64,000 bases of DNA from Gordonia sp. KTR9 (GTDB lineage: Bacteria; Actinomycetota; Actinomycetes; Mycobacteriales; Mycobacteriaceae), in contig NC_018581.1 in NCBI RefSeq assembly GCF_000143885.2, forward strand, positions 2,666,001-2,730,000. The letters are read 5' to 3'. Positions 30,025 to 40,669 of this stretch are shown one piece after another. Made by a program: the position numbers and the translations under genes. Below the pieces are notes generated by a model that was given only the letters and a program-made list of their open reading frames with translations, was not told the DNA's origin and did no database searches. Positions within the stretch are counted from its first letter, which is position 1. Every line of letters starts with the position of its first letter.

Positions 30025-30450
30025 TCAGGCGTCCCGCATCGTGGCGCACAGCACCTTCCGGTCGGCGTCGAGACGATCGGGGAGTGGTATCGCACTGATT
30101 GACGCCGGTTCGACGCGCACGTTCTCGATCCGGTGCCGCCGGCCGCGGTGCCGGACCGTGGCTTCCTGTGCGGCGGTCACATTGGCGACCCAGTCCGATC
30201 CGGCGCCGTAGTTCAGGACGACCCAGAATCGGTGATCCGATACGACGGCCATGACCGGCGTGCGGTAGCGACGCCCACTACGACGGCCCACGTGCTCGAT
30301 CACCGCCATGCCGGGCACCCGTCCGGCCCAGAGCCGCACGACCGGATTGGTCACGTACTTGTTCAGCACGGCGACCAGGCGCATCCGGCGCTGACCCAGC
30401 AGCGAGGCGATCCGCGAGGCCGTCCGAGCGACCGCCGACGACAAGGCCAT
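30025..30450 (-). CDS. Nitroreductase-family deazaflavin (F420)-dependent oxidoreductase (Ddn-like)
   Basis: A 141-residue split-beta-barrel protein. NKYVTNPVVRLWAGRVPGM, IEHVGRRSGRRYRTPVM and VLNYGAGSDWVANVTAA are typical of the Ddn/F420-dependent nitroreductase group, which uses reduced F420 to act on quinones and other substrates. No membrane anchor is apparent beyond a short hydrophobic N terminus. It lies tail to tail with the ABC gene and downstream of glgP, 117 bases away on the same strand. Confidence 0.88.
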   Translation of the reverse strand: MALSSAVARTASRIASLLGQRRMRLVAVLNKYVTNPVVRLWAGRVPGMAVIEHVGRRSGRRYRTPVMAVVSDHRFWVVLNYGAGSDWVANVTAAQEATVRHRGRRHRIENVRVEPASISAIPLPDRLDADRKVLCATMRDA

Positions 30451-30567
30451 TCGCTTCTCCCGTCACCGCACCGTCCGATCAGTGTGGCGGCACGACGCGG
30501 GTGGCGACATCCGGGACAACCCTGAATTCTCCTCCGGTGTCCGGCGGATCTGTCCCACGGCCGCCGG

Positions 30568-33216
30568 TCAGGCCAGGTGTGGACTCCCACCGGTCGACGT
30601 CGGGAAGCGCACCAGGCCGAGTTCGGATTCGGCGGACAGCTGCGGATGACTCGGCAGCACCCGGACGGTGTAGCCGAGTCGGCCCGACGCCGACGGCGGC
30701 ACGAGTGCGGAGAACACCACCCGGTCCGATGCATCGCGGTCGGGTTCGGGCGTCATGTCGGTGAACGTCGGATCGAGGATGTCATCGTCGTCGCCGACCC
30801 GGCCGAGCACGACCTGGACCGCCACCGACTCCGGTGCCAGGTCTCCGAGTGCGACGTGCGCCGTGACGTGGAGGCCGTCCGCGCGCGTCTCGTCCTCGAC
30901 CCCGGCCACCAGTACCGATGACCATCCGGTCTCCAGCGTCCGGCGGAAGGCCGCGAGGTCGCGTGCACCCGCATACGAGTCGGTGCACGCGGATTCGTAG
31001 GCCTTCGCCGCCGGGCAGTAGAGGTCGGTGGTGTAGTCGCGGACCATGCGCGACGCCAGCACTCGCGGCCCCAGTCGGGTGAGCGTGTGACGCATCATCT
31101 CCACCCACCGGCGGGGCACCCCGTTCTCGTCGCGGCGGTAGAACAGCGGGATCACCGTCTCCTCCAGGAGCGTGTACAGCGCCTGCGCCTCGAGGTCGTC
31201 GCGACGGTGCTCGTCGGCGATGCCCTCCGCCGAGGGGATGGCCCAGCCGTTCTCGCCGTCGGCCATCTCGTCCCACCAGCCGTCGAGAATCGACAGATTG
31301 AGCCCTCCGTTCAGCGCCGACTTCATCCCCGACGTCCCGCAGGCCTCCATCGGCCGCACCGGGTTGTTCAGCCACACATCGCAACCCGCGTAGATGGCGC
31401 GAGCCATGGAGATGTCGTAGTCGGGGAGGAACACGATTCGGCCGCGCAGTTCCGGATCCTCGGTGAACCGCACGACCTGCTGGATCAGTGATTTGCCCCC
31501 GTCGTCGGCGGGATGCGCCTTGCCCGCGATGACGAGCTGCACCGGCCGATCGGGGTCGGTGAGGATGGCGCGCATGCGCTCGGGATCGCGGAGCATCAGG
31601 GTGAGGCGTTTGTACGTGGCCGCCCGCCGGGCGAACCCGATCGTCAGCACGTGCGGGTCGAACAGGTCGGCGGTCCAACCCAGTTCGGCATCGGTGAAGC
31701 CCCGCTCGAGGCCGCTGGCGCGAGCACGGCGGCGCACCTCACCGACGAGTCCCGCACGTAACTCCTCATGCGTCTGCCAGATGGTCTCGTCGGACAGGCC
31801 CGCATACACCTCGGCCGCGGAATCCTCGTCTCCGCCGGCGAAGTCGCGCCACTGAGGGGCCACCCAGGTCGGACCGTGCACACCGTTGGTGACCGCTCCG
31901 ATGGGGACGTCGGCGGCGTCGAAACCCGGCCAGAGGTCGGCGAACATCTCGCGACTCACCGCACCGTGCAGTCGGGAGACCCCGTTGCTGCGTTGTCCGA
32001 GCCGAAATCCCATGTGTGCCATGTTGAACACACCCGGGTCGGCCTCGTCGCCGAGTTCGACGACCGTCGCCGCGGCCAGCCCCGGGAGCAGGCGGGACCC
32101 GCCACCGTCGTCGGCGTCGAGATACCGGGCCACGAGGTCCGCGGGGAACCGGTCGATACCGGCCGGCACGGGGGTGTGGGTCGTGAAGACGTTCGACGCG
32201 CGGACCACCGCCTCCGCGGTGTCGAAGTCGAGACCGCCGGCCACGAGCTCCCGGATGCGTTCCACCCCGAGGAAGCCCGCGTGTCCTTCGTTCATGTGGA
32301 ACACCGTCGGCTCGTCCCGGCCGGCGATGCGCATGTACTCGCGCAGCGCGCGCACGCCACCGATGCCCAGCAGGATCTCCTGCGCGATCCGGTGCTCCTG
32401 GTCGCCGCCGTACAGCCGGTCGGTCACGGCGCGCAGGGCGGCCCCGTCGGGCTGATCGTCGTTGTGGGCGATGTCGGAGTCGAGGAGCAGCAACGGGATT
32501 CGCCCCACGGACGCCACCCACACCTGAGCCGACAGGGTCGCGCCATCGGGCATCGCGACCTCGATGATGACCGGGTCCTCGTCGTCGACGCGGCTGACGC
32601 CGCCGCCGGTTCCGTCGTGTTCCCGGCGGTGCAGAAGGGTCAGGGGGAGTTCGGCGGGGTCGTTCACGGGATACCGCTCGATCTGCCATCCGTCGTGGTC
32701 GAGGCCCTGGCGGAAGTAGCCGGACCGGTACAGCAATCCGACGCCGATCAGCGGCAGGCCGAGGTCGGAGGCCGCCTTCAGGTGGTCACCGGCGAGGATG
32801 CCGAGGCCGCCGGAGTAGATCGGGAGGACCTCCGAGACGCCGAACTCCATGGAGAAGTAGGCGATTCCGGGCGGCACCACCCGGTCCTGTCCGGCACGGT
32901 CCTCGCCCGATGATCCCGCCGCGTACCTCTGGAACCACTGCGGTGCGTCGAGATACTCCCGGAGGTCGGCGTATGCGTCGGTCACCCGCGCCACGAAGTC
33001 CTCGTCGGCCGCCAGCTCGGCCAGTCGTCGCGGGTCGGCCTCGGCGAGGACCCGGAGCGGATCGCCGGTCGAAGACCACAGGTGCGGATCGATCGTGGCG
33101 AACAATTCCTGGGTGGGGAGGTGCCAGGCCCAGCGCAGGTTGTGCGACAACGGCGCGAGGTCCGCGATGCGGTCGGGCAGCGGGACTCGAACGGTGAACC
33201 GGCGGAATGCTTTCAC
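30568..33216 (-). CDS. glgP: Alpha-glucan (glycogen/maltodextrin) phosphorylase, GT35
   Basis: It releases glucose 1-phosphate from alpha-1,4-glucans in the cytoplasm. 882 residues from GTG 33214-33216 ([13 protein letters not shown]); a GTG seven codons earlier is possible. It belongs to the DUF3417-containing branch found in actinobacteria, including Rv1328: [51 protein letters not shown] and [14 protein letters not shown] with the PLP lysine. In mycobacteria it is unlinked to the proteasome genes, so its place here next to dop is a rearrangement. Divergent from dop (67-base gap). Confidence 0.96.
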   Translation of the reverse strand: MKAFRRFTVRVPLPDRIADLAPLSHNLRWAWHLPTQELFATIDPHLWSSTGDPLRVLAEADPRRLAELAADEDFVARVTDAYADLREYLDAPQWFQRYAAGSSGEDRAGQDRVVPPGIAYFSMEFGVSEVLPIYSGGLGILAGDHLKAASDLGLPLIGVGLLYRSGYFRQGLDHDGWQIERYPVNDPAELPLTLLHRREHDGTGGGVSRVDDEDPVIIEVAMPDGATLSAQVWVASVGRIPLLLLDSDIAHNDDQPDGAALRAVTDRLYGGDQEHRIAQEILLGIGGVRALREYMRIAGRDEPTVFHMNEGHAGFLGVERIRELVAGGLDFDTAEAVVRASNVFTTHTPVPAGIDRFPADLVARYLDADDGGGSRLLPGLAAATVVELGDEADPGVFNMAHMGFRLGQRSNGVSRLHGAVSREMFADLWPGFDAADVPIGAVTNGVHGPTWVAPQWRDFAGGDEDSAAEVYAGLSDETIWQTHEELRAGLVGEVRRRARASGLERGFTDAELGWTADLFDPHVLTIGFARRAATYKRLTLMLRDPERMRAILTDPDRPVQLVIAGKAHPADDGGKSLIQQVVRFTEDPELRGRIVFLPDYDISMARAIYAGCDVWLNNPVRPMEACGTSGMKSALNGGLNLSILDGWWDEMADGENGWAIPSAEGIADEHRRDDLEAQALYTLLEETVIPLFYRRDENGVPRRWVEMMRHTLTRLGPRVLASRMVRDYTTDLYCPAAKAYESACTDSYAGARDLAAFRRTLETGWSSVLVAGVEDETRADGLHVTAHVALGDLAPESVAVQVVLGRVGDDDDILDPTFTDMTPEPDRDASDRVVFSALVPPSASGRLGYTVRVLPSHPQLSAESELGLVRFPTSTGGSPHLA

Positions 33217-33283
33217 GGCGTCGACCGTACTGCGCACATGCGGTGGTTGCGACCGGCGGCGAATGAACCTCTACCCTCGAAGG

Positions 33284-34783
33284 ATGCAGCGAATCATCGG
33301 GACCGAGGTCGAGTACGGAATCTCCGCGCCCGGCGACCCGACCGCGAACCCGATCATGACGTCCACGCAGGCCGTTCTCGCCTACGCCGCGGCCGCGGGA
33401 GTGCCGCGCGCGAAGCGGACACGCTGGGACTACGAGGTGGAGTCGCCTCTGCGCGACGCCCGTGGTTTCGACCTCGGCCGCGGGTCCGGGCCGGCTCCGA
33501 TCATCGACGCCGACGAGATCGGTGCGGCCAACATGATCCTCACCAACGGCGCCCGGCTCTACGTCGACCACGCCCACCCCGAGTACTCCGCCCCCGAGGT
33601 CACCGACCCCATGGACGCGGTCATCTGGGACAAGGCGGGCGAGCGCGTGATGGAGGCCGCGGCCCGCCACGTGGCCAGCGTCCCGGGCGCCCCGAAACTT
33701 CAGCTCTACAAGAACAACATCGACGGCAAAGGCGCGTCGTACGGCACCCATGAGAACTACCTCATGGCGCGGGACACGCCGTTCACCGCGATCATCGCCG
33801 GGCTGACGACCTTCTTCGCCTCGCGCCAGGTGATCACCGGTTCGGGACGGGTGGGCATCGGACAGTCCGGCGACGAGGCCGGTTACCAGCTGTCACAGCG
33901 GTCGGACTACATCGAGGTCGAGGTCGGGCTCGAGACCACCCTCAAGCGCGGCATCATCAACACCCGCGACGAACCGCATGCCGATCCCGAGCGGTACCGG
34001 CGCCTGCACGTCATCATCGGCGACGCCAACCTCGCCGAGACCTCCACCTACCTCAAGGTCGGGACCACGGCGCTCGTCCTCGATCTCATCGAGGCCGGCG
34101 TCGACTTCTCCGACATCGAACTCGCGCGACCGGTGCAGGCCGTGCACACCATCAGCCACGACCCGACGCTCACGGCGACCGTCGCCCTGACCAACGGCCG
34201 CGAACTCACCGGGCTGGCCCTGCAGCGGGAGTATCTGGAACGCTGCCAGAAATTCCACGAGCAGGAACACTCCGACGACGAGCGCGCCGCCCACGTCCTG
34301 CAGACGTGGGCCGACGTGCTCGACCGCCTCGAGCGCGATCCGATGGAGTGCGCCGACATCCTCGACTGGCCGGCGAAGTTGCGCATCCTCGAGGGTTTCC
34401 GCCAGCGCGAGAACCTGTCGTGGTCGGCGCCGCGCCTGCAGCTCATCGACCTGCAGTATTCCGACGTCCGGCTCGACAAGGGGCTGTACAACCGGCTCGT
34501 CGCGCGCGGATCGATGAAGCGGTTGGTCGACGAGAACGACGTGCTCGCCGCGATCAGCGAGCCGCCGCGCGACACGCGGGCCTACTTCCGCGGTGAGTGC
34601 CTGCGCCGGTTCGGTGCCGACGTCGCCGCGGCGAGCTGGGACTCGGTCATCTTCGACCTGGGCGGGGACTCGCTGGTCCGCATCCCCACACTCGAACCGC
34701 TGCGCGGTACCGCGGCGCACGTCGGCAAGCTCCTCGACTCGGTGAACTCGGCCGCCGAACTGGTGGATCAGCTCACCACCTGA
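33284..34783 (+). CDS. dop: Deamidase/depupylase of Pup
   Basis: It converts the C-terminal Gln of Pup to Glu and also removes Pup from substrates. 499 residues from ATG 33284 ([14 protein letters not shown]). Carboxylate-amine-ligase-type motifs are GTEVEYGIS (nucleotide/metal Glu), [32 protein letters not shown] and [21 protein letters not shown]. It resembles PafA but keeps the Dop-type insertion near residues 40-80. The mpa-dop adjacency of mycobacteria is broken here by about 5.9 kb. A 180-base gap separates it from pup. Confidence 0.97.
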   Translation: MQRIIGTEVEYGISAPGDPTANPIMTSTQAVLAYAAAAGVPRAKRTRWDYEVESPLRDARGFDLGRGSGPAPIIDADEIGAANMILTNGARLYVDHAHPEYSAPEVTDPMDAVIWDKAGERVMEAAARHVASVPGAPKLQLYKNNIDGKGASYGTHENYLMARDTPFTAIIAGLTTFFASRQVITGSGRVGIGQSGDEAGYQLSQRSDYIEVEVGLETTLKRGIINTRDEPHADPERYRRLHVIIGDANLAETSTYLKVGTTALVLDLIEAGVDFSDIELARPVQAVHTISHDPTLTATVALTNGRELTGLALQREYLERCQKFHEQEHSDDERAAHVLQTWADVLDRLERDPMECADILDWPAKLRILEGFRQRENLSWSAPRLQLIDLQYSDVRLDKGLYNRLVARGSMKRLVDENDVLAAISEPPRDTRAYFRGECLRRFGADVAAASWDSVIFDLGGDSLVRIPTLEPLRGTAAHVGKLLDSVNSAAELVDQLTT

Positions 34784-34811
34784 CGTGACGCGGGGCTTGT
34801 GCCTCGTTCCG

Positions 34812-34841
34812 CCACACTTGTCGTCCCCACAGGTAGTGTGG
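34812..34841. promoter_or_regulatory. Dyad in the dop-pup gap, possible operator or hairpin
   Basis: ccacact (34812-34818) and agtgtgg (34835-34841) are perfect reverse complements separated by 16 bases. The element lies 28 bases after the dop stop and about 120 bases before pup. It could be an operator for the pup-prcBA operon or a weak stem that ends dop transcripts. No clear -35/-10 pair can be assigned, so the label is tentative. Confidence 0.3.
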
Positions 34842-34963
34842 GAGCACACGATTCCGCAGGGTCGAGACACCAGGGATCACCGCCGCGACAGCGACACCCG
34901 ATCCCGACTCTCCCTCGACCGCGGTAGCCCGCCAAGGGGCGATCGGTTTCAAGGAGGCAGCAG

Positions 34964-35155
34964 ATGGCGCAGGAACAGACCAAGCGTGGTGGCGGCGGCG
35001 ACGACGAGGGCGTGGGCCCCGATTCCGGCGCCGGACAAGAACGTCGCGAGAAGCTGGCCGAGGACACCGACGACCTGCTCGACGAGATCGACGACGTGCT
35101 GGAGGAGAACGCCGAGGACTTCGTGCGCGCCTACGTCCAGAAGGGCGGCCAGTGA
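34964..35155 (+). CDS. pup: Prokaryotic ubiquitin-like protein Pup
   Basis: A 63-residue disordered tag that is joined to lysines of target proteins. It has an N-terminal charged stretch ([11 protein letters not shown]), a helical Mpa-binding segment [20 protein letters not shown] and the C terminus YVQKGGQ. The terminal Gln must be deamidated by Dop before PafA can use it. The ribosome site ttcaaggaggcagcag is close to ideal, fitting a highly expressed protein. The stop overlaps prcB (GTGA). Confidence 0.98.
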   Translation: MAQEQTKRGGGGDDEGVGPDSGAGQERREKLAEDTDDLLDEIDDVLEENAEDFVRAYVQKGGQ

Positions 35156-36027
35156 GCGACAGGTTCGGTTCACTGCCCCCGCTGTCCCAGTCCCGTTCCG
35201 CTTTCGGTGCCGACATCTCGTCGTTCACCGACTTCCTCCGGACGCATGCGCCCGAACAGCTCCCGCAGGCCCAGATCGACCGCGTGGGATCGTTCGCCGG
35301 CGGCACGGACGGCGCCGGTGACATCCCGCACGGTACGACGATCGTGGCGGTGTCGTATCCGGGCGGGGTCGTCCTGGCCGGAGACCGCCGGGCGACGATG
35401 GGCAATCTCATCGCGACCCGGGACGTCAAGAAGGTCTACATCACCGACGAGTACTCGGCCGCCGGGATCGCCGGCACCGCCGGCATCGCGATCGAGATGG
35501 TGCGGTTGTTCACTGTGGAACTCGAGCACTACGAGAAGATCGAGGGCGTCCCGCTGACCCTCGACGGCAAGGTCAGCCGGCTGGCGTCGATGGTGCGCGG
35601 CAATCTCGGCGCCGCCCTGCAGGGCCTGGCCGCCATCCCGCTGCTCGTCGGTTACGACATCGATCACGACGACCCGAGCGAACGCGGACGGATCTTCAGC
35701 TTCGACGTCGCCGGTGACCGCCACGAAGAGTTCGGTGGGTACACCGCCATCGGCTCGGGGTCGGTGTTCGCCAAGTCGTCGCTGAAAAAGCTGTACCGCC
35801 CCGACCTGACCGCCGACGAGGCACTCGCGATCGCCGTCGAGTCGCTGTACGACGCGGCCGACGACGATTCGGCGACCGGCGGGCCCGATCTGGTCCGCAA
35901 GATCTTCCCGATGGCCGCGATCGTCGGGGCCGACGGGGCGCGGGAGGTGGACGCGACCGACATCGAGGCGGCGGCGCGCGCCGTCATCGAACGCCGGAGT
36001 GCCGAGCACCAGGGGGGTGCACGATGA
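35152..36027 (+). CDS. prcB: 20S proteasome beta subunit
   Basis: The catalytic subunit of the actinobacterial proteasome. 291 residues from GTG 35152. A propeptide of about 61 residues ends at GDIPHG; the mature N-terminal nucleophile is Thr62 in [19 protein letters not shown]. The Asp and Lys of the active site are within [19 protein letters not shown]. Starts by overlapping pup and its stop overlaps prcA (ATGA), so the three are strongly coupled. Confidence 0.98.
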   Translation: MSDRFGSLPPLSQSRSAFGADISSFTDFLRTHAPEQLPQAQIDRVGSFAGGTDGAGDIPHGTTIVAVSYPGGVVLAGDRRATMGNLIATRDVKKVYITDEYSAAGIAGTAGIAIEMVRLFTVELEHYEKIEGVPLTLDGKVSRLASMVRGNLGAALQGLAAIPLLVGYDIDHDDPSERGRIFSFDVAGDRHEEFGGYTAIGSGSVFAKSSLKKLYRPDLTADEALAIAVESLYDAADDDSATGGPDLVRKIFPMAAIVGADGAREVDATDIEAAARAVIERRSAEHQGGAR

Positions 36028-36800
36028 CCTTCCCGTATTACGCCAGCGCCGAGCAGATCATGCGCGACCGCTCCGAGCTCGCCCGCAAGGGCATCGCCCG
36101 GGGTCGCAGCGTCGTGATCCTCACCTTCGCCGACGGCGTGCTGTTCGTCGCGGAGAACCCGTCGAACACGCTGCGCAAGACCAGCGAGATCTACGACCGG
36201 ATCGGTTTCGCGGCCGTGGGCAAGTACAACGAGTTCGAGAGCCTGCGCAAGGCCGGGATCCAGATCGCGGACATGCGCGGCTACAGCTACGACCGTGCCG
36301 ACGTGTCCGGGCTGTCCCTGGCCAACACCTACGCGAACGCACTCGGCAGTGTCTTCACCGAGCAGGCCAAGCCGTTCGAGGTGGAACTCTGCGTCGCCGA
36401 GGTCGCCCGACCGGGTAAACCGAAGCGTTCGCAGCTGTACCGGATCTCCTACGACGGGTCGATCACCGACGAGACACGCTTTCTCGTGATGGGCGGGGCG
36501 ACCGAGCCGATCGCGGCCGCGCTCAAGGAGAGCTACGAGCCGGACATGGAACTCGGACGGGCCATCGGTGTCGCGGTCGACGCGCTGACGGCTCCGGCCG
36601 ACAACGGCGGCGGGACCCCGACCGAACGTCGGGCGTTGGCCGCGGGTGACCTCGAAGTCGCGGTCCTCGACCACAACCGTCCGCGGCGCGCATTCCGGCG
36701 CCTCACGACGTCCACGGTCGAAGGTCTGCTCCCGGCGGCCGCGACCGCGACCGCCGATTCCGGCGAATCCCCTGGTGAGACGCCGTCCACCGAACAGTGA
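36024..36800 (+). CDS. prcA: 20S proteasome alpha subunit
   Basis: It forms the outer rings and gate of the proteasome. 258 residues: [20 protein letters not shown] is the N-terminal gating segment and first helix, followed by [20 protein letters not shown] and [21 protein letters not shown], the typical alpha-subunit core. The C-terminal 50 residues are low-complexity and Ala/Pro-rich. The start overlaps prcB. A 75-base gap leads to pafA. Confidence 0.97.
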   Translation: MTFPYYASAEQIMRDRSELARKGIARGRSVVILTFADGVLFVAENPSNTLRKTSEIYDRIGFAAVGKYNEFESLRKAGIQIADMRGYSYDRADVSGLSLANTYANALGSVFTEQAKPFEVELCVAEVARPGKPKRSQLYRISYDGSITDETRFLVMGGATEPIAAALKESYEPDMELGRAIGVAVDALTAPADNGGGTPTERRALAAGDLEVAVLDHNRPRRAFRRLTTSTVEGLLPAAATATADSGESPGETPSTEQ

Positions 36801-36875
36801 TGAGAACGCTGCGGCTCGCGGCGGCCGGTGCGTGTCGACCGGTCCGCCGCGGCCCGCGCGAGTAGGGTTGGTCAA

Positions 36876-38234
36876 GTGCAGCGACGAATCATGGGCATCG
36901 AGACCGAGTTCGGTGTCACGTGCACCTTCCACGGCCACCGCCGCCTGAGTCCGGACGAGGTCGCCCGTTATCTCTTCCGGCGGGTCGTGTCGTGGGGCCG
37001 GTCGTCGAACGTCTTCCTGCAGAACGGCGCCCGCCTCTATCTCGACGTGGGTTCGCACCCGGAGTACGCGACCGCGGAGTGCGACAGCCTCATCCAGCTG
37101 ATCAACCACGACCGGGCGGGCGAGCTCGTGCTCGAGGACCTGCTCGTCGACGCCGAACAGCGACTCGCCGACGAAGGCATCGGCGGCGACATCTACCTGT
37201 TCAAGAACAACACCGACTCGGCGGGCAACTCGTATGGATGCCACGAGAACTACCTGGTCGTGCGGGCGGGGGAGTTCTCCCGCATCTCCGACGTCCTGCT
37301 GCCGTTCCTCGTGACCCGCCAGCTGATCTGTGGCGCCGGCAAGGTCCTGCAGACCCCCAAGGCGGCGACGTTCTGCCTGTCGCAGCGCGCCGAGCACATC
37401 TGGGAGGGCGTCTCCTCGGCGACCACCAGGTCGCGTCCAATCATCAACACGCGCGACGAGCCGCACGCCGACGCCGAGAAGTACCGCAGGCTGCACGTCA
37501 TCGTCGGCGACTCGAACATGTCCGAGATGACGACCCTCCTCAAGGTGGGTTCCGCGGCGCTCGTGCTGGAGATGATCGAGGCCGGCGTCGCGTTCCGTGA
37601 CTTCGCGCTCGACAACCCGATCCGCGCGATCCGTGAGGTCAGCCACGACCCTACGGGGCGACGGCCGGTACGACTCGCCGGCGGTCGGCAGGCCAGCGCC
37701 CTCGACATCCAGCGCGAGTACCACGCCCGCGCCGTCGAGCACCTCACCAACCGCCGACCGGACCCGGAGATGGACATGGTCGTCGACCTCTGGGGCCGCA
37801 TGCTCGACGCGGTGGAGAGCAACGATTTCGCCAAGGTCGACACCGAGATCGACTGGGTCATCAAGCGCAAGCTCTTCGAGCGCTACCAGAACCGGTACTC
37901 GATGGAACTGTCGGATCCGAAGATCGCGCAACTCGACCTGGCCTTCCACGACATCAAACGCGGCCGCGGCGTCTTCGACGTGTTGATGCGCAAGGGACTG
38001 GTCGCCCGGGCGACCACCGACGAGGCGATCAAGACGGCGGTCAACGAGCCGCCGCAGACCACCCGCGCAAAACTTCGCGGCGACTTCATCTCGGCCGCGC
38101 AGAAGGCGGGCCGCGACTTCACCGTCGACTGGGTGCACCTCAAACTCAACGACCAGGCACAGCGGACCGTGTTGTGCAAAGACCCGTTCCGCAGTGTCGA
38201 CGAGCGCGTCGATCGCCTCATCGCGTCGATGTGA
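36876..38234 (+). CDS. pafA: Pup-protein ligase
   Basis: It activates the C-terminal Glu of Pup with ATP and joins it to substrate lysines. 452 residues from GTG 36876 ([13 protein letters not shown]), the same length as the M. tuberculosis enzyme. Key parts are [10 protein letters not shown] (metal Glu), [52 protein letters not shown] and the C-terminal [20 protein letters not shown]. Position after prcA and before pafB is the standard arrangement. Confidence 0.98.
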   Translation: MQRRIMGIETEFGVTCTFHGHRRLSPDEVARYLFRRVVSWGRSSNVFLQNGARLYLDVGSHPEYATAECDSLIQLINHDRAGELVLEDLLVDAEQRLADEGIGGDIYLFKNNTDSAGNSYGCHENYLVVRAGEFSRISDVLLPFLVTRQLICGAGKVLQTPKAATFCLSQRAEHIWEGVSSATTRSRPIINTRDEPHADAEKYRRLHVIVGDSNMSEMTTLLKVGSAALVLEMIEAGVAFRDFALDNPIRAIREVSHDPTGRRPVRLAGGRQASALDIQREYHARAVEHLTNRRPDPEMDMVVDLWGRMLDAVESNDFAKVDTEIDWVIKRKLFERYQNRYSMELSDPKIAQLDLAFHDIKRGRGVFDVLMRKGLVARATTDEAIKTAVNEPPQTTRAKLRGDFISAAQKAGRDFTVDWVHLKLNDQAQRTVLCKDPFRSVDERVDRLIASM

Positions 38235-38303
38235 GTGCCCGGGTTACCCGCGAACGCAGCGTGCCTCCGCACGCGGTGAGCGGCCACGTTCTAACCTGAC
38301 CCG

Positions 38304-39296
38304 GTGGCAACCCCCAAAGTCGAGCGTCTGCTCAACCTCGTGATCTGCCTGCTGTGGACGCGGCAGTACGTCACCGCGGAGTACATCCGCCGCAACGTTG
38401 CCGGCTACTCCGATGACGGGCAGTCCGACGAGGCGTTCAACCGGATGTTCGAACGGGACAAGAACGAGCTGCGGGATCTCGGGATCCCGCTCGTCACCGG
38501 CCGGTCGCCGATGGCGGCCGGCGGCGAGGGATACCGCATCGACCGCGACTCCTACGAATTGCCGGAGATCTCCCTGGAATCCGATGAGGCGGCGGCGATC
38601 GCCATGGCCGCCGCGCTGTGGGACACGCCGGAGGTCTCGACGCTGTCGCAGACGGCGATCCTCAAGCTGCGGGCAGCCGGGCTCGACGTCCGTTCCGAGG
38701 ACGATCTGGGGATCACCACGGGCGGGTCGTCGAGATCACTCGGCTCCGAAGAGGTCATCGCGGGCCTGCTCGCCGCGGTCCAGGACAGGCGTGCGGTCGA
38801 GTTCCGGCACCGGTCGTCGGCGGCCGCCGCACCGACCACCCGGCGCGTCGAACCGTGGGGAGTGGTGTCGCACCGGGGCCGCTGGTACGTCGTCGGTCAC
38901 GACCGCGATCGCGACGCGACCCGGACGTTCCGGCTGTCGCGGATCACGGCCGTCTCCGCGGTCGGTGCCGCCGACGCCGTCGTGGTGCCGGCGGGTACCG
39001 ATCTCCAGCAGATCGTCTCGGCGGCTGTCGATTCCGCTTCTGGTTCCGACGGCCGCACCGCGCGGATCTGGGTCGCGGCCGACCGGGCGTTCGGCCTCCG
39101 CCGGGCCGCGACGGCGACCGAGCCCGCCGACCTCGACGGCGACCCCGGCGACATCGTGACCCTCGAGATCCACTCGCTCACCACGGTCGCACGCATGGTC
39201 CTGGGTGTGGGCCGCGACGCGGTCGTCCTGGACCCGCCGGAGCTGCGTGACCTCGTCATCGCGAGCCTCGACCGCCTCAGCGGGGTGACGGTCTGA
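38304..39296 (+). CDS. pafB: WYL-domain transcriptional regulator PafB
   Basis: 330 residues, GTG start at 38304. A winged-helix DNA-binding domain (LLNLVICLLWTRQYVTAEYI) is followed by the WYL domain with VEPWGVVSHRGRWYVVGHDR and a WCX-like C-terminal extension. PafB and PafC act together as the activator of the LexA/RecA-independent DNA damage response in mycobacteria. The stop overlaps the pafC start (TGATG), so they are translationally coupled. Confidence 0.95.
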   Translation: MATPKVERLLNLVICLLWTRQYVTAEYIRRNVAGYSDDGQSDEAFNRMFERDKNELRDLGIPLVTGRSPMAAGGEGYRIDRDSYELPEISLESDEAAAIAMAAALWDTPEVSTLSQTAILKLRAAGLDVRSEDDLGITTGGSSRSLGSEEVIAGLLAAVQDRRAVEFRHRSSAAAAPTTRRVEPWGVVSHRGRWYVVGHDRDRDATRTFRLSRITAVSAVGAADAVVVPAGTDLQQIVSAAVDSASGSDGRTARIWVAADRAFGLRRAATATEPADLDGDPGDIVTLEIHSLTTVARMVLGVGRDAVVLDPPELRDLVIASLDRLSGVTV

Positions 39297-40267
39297 TGGC
39301 CGCCGCAGCACCGTCCCGCCTCAACCGCCTGCTGGCGATGGTCCCGTACTTCCAGGCCCGCCGCGGCATCTCGATCGTCCAGGCCGCCGCCGAACTCGGT
39401 GTGACCCAGGCGCAGCTCACGAAGGATCTCGAACTCCTCTTCGTCTGCGGACTCCCCGGGTACTACCCCGATGACCTCATCGAACTCGAGTTCAGTGAGG
39501 GTTACGTGACGGTCGGGTTCACCGCGGGCATGGACCGGCCCCTGCGGCTGACCACCGTGGAGGCCAGCACGCTCCTCGTCGCACTGCGAGCGCTCGTCGA
39601 GACGCCGGGCGTCGTCGATGTGGCGGCGGCTCGTCGGGCGATCGCGAAGATCGAGCAAGCGGTGGGTGCGACGGTGCCCGGGGTCGCCGGTGCGTCCGAC
39701 TCGGCTCCCGATCCGTCGGGGGAGAACCCCACCTACACGACGATCCGCGAGGCCACCAAGCACGCTCGTGCACTGCGCCTTCGCTACTACTCGGCCGGCC
39801 GCGACAGCGTCACCGACCGGGTGGTCGACCCGATCCGTCTGCAGGTCATGGATCAGCACACCTATCTCGAGGCGTGGTGCCGGATGGCCGAGGGCGTGCG
39901 GCTCTTCCGCTTCGACCGCGTCGACACCGCGTCCGAACTGGACGAACCGAGCCGTCCGCCGGCCGAGGCCGCGTCATCGAATCAGTCGGTGCTGGTGGCC
40001 GAGAACCCCGATCTCCCGGCTGTCGAGATCGAGATCGACGCCGACCATCTGTGGGTCCTCGACTACTACCCGCTCGAACCCGTCGAGAAGGTCGAGGACC
40101 GGCCCGACGCCGACCTGCCGGTCCGCGCCCGGCTCGTCTACGGCTCGCCGGAGTGGCTCACCCGGTTCCTGCTCGGATTCGGGGGAGCCGTCCGGGTCGT
40201 CGACGCGCCGGCCGTCGCCGCGGCGGTCGCCGACACCGCGACCGCGGCACGCAGGCGATATCGCTGA
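39296..40267 (+). CDS. pafC: WYL-domain transcriptional regulator PafC
   Basis: 323 residues from ATG 39296. The HTH segment RRGISIVQAAAELGVTQAQL lies near the N terminus, and the WYL core includes RVVDPIRLQVMDQHTYLEAW and RLFRFDRVDTA. It pairs with PafB in a heterodimeric damage-response regulator. A 108-base gap leads to tatA; no convincing terminator is seen, so read-through is possible. Confidence 0.95.
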   Translation: MAAAAPSRLNRLLAMVPYFQARRGISIVQAAAELGVTQAQLTKDLELLFVCGLPGYYPDDLIELEFSEGYVTVGFTAGMDRPLRLTTVEASTLLVALRALVETPGVVDVAAARRAIAKIEQAVGATVPGVAGASDSAPDPSGENPTYTTIREATKHARALRLRYYSAGRDSVTDRVVDPIRLQVMDQHTYLEAWCRMAEGVRLFRFDRVDTASELDEPSRPPAEAASSNQSVLVAENPDLPAVEIEIDADHLWVLDYYPLEPVEKVEDRPDADLPVRARLVYGSPEWLTRFLLGFGGAVRVVDAPAVAAAVADTATAARRRYR

Positions 40268-40375
40268 GGACCGCCCACCGCGGGGCCGGGCGGATCATCC
40301 GGCCGGGCCAGCTCCCCGCCGGGCGCGTCTCAGGTAGCATTGAACACTGTCTGATCCGAACTGAAGGGTGATCTC

Positions 40376-40648
40376 ATGGGCTTCACGTCATGGTGGCACT
40401 GGGCGATCGTTGCCATTGTGCTGCTGATCCTGTTCGGCTCGAAGAAGTTGCCGGACGCCGCCCGAGGTCTGGGACAGTCGCTGCGCATCTTCAAGAGCGA
40501 GGTCAAGGAGATGCAGAAGGACGACGACAAGGACTCGCAGGCCACCGCCGACGCGACGCCGGCCGACCCGTCGCGCCGTGAGCTGCCCGCGGGTGACTCC
40601 ACCCAGCCCGCCACGCAGCGCGACGCCGACGTCAAGAAATCGGCATAG
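40376..40648 (+). CDS. tatA: Sec-independent translocase subunit TatA
   Basis: A 90-residue pore-forming component of the twin-arginine export pathway. It has one N-terminal membrane helix ([17 protein letters not shown]), the [14 protein letters not shown] hinge motif and an amphipathic helix ([16 protein letters not shown]), then a charged flexible tail. The start ATG follows gaagggtgatct. tatC follows after 21 bases; no tatB is seen in the window. Confidence 0.97.
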   Translation: MGFTSWWHWAIVAIVLLILFGSKKLPDAARGLGQSLRIFKSEVKEMQKDDDKDSQATADATPADPSRRELPAGDSTQPATQRDADVKKSA

Positions 40649-40669
40649 GGGCGCGTCGGAGCATCGCCA

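Noticed and set aside
40268..40375. A terminator between pafC and tatA
   Set aside because: Several GC-rich short stems (for example ggccgg with ccggcc) are possible but none is long or distinct enough to call.
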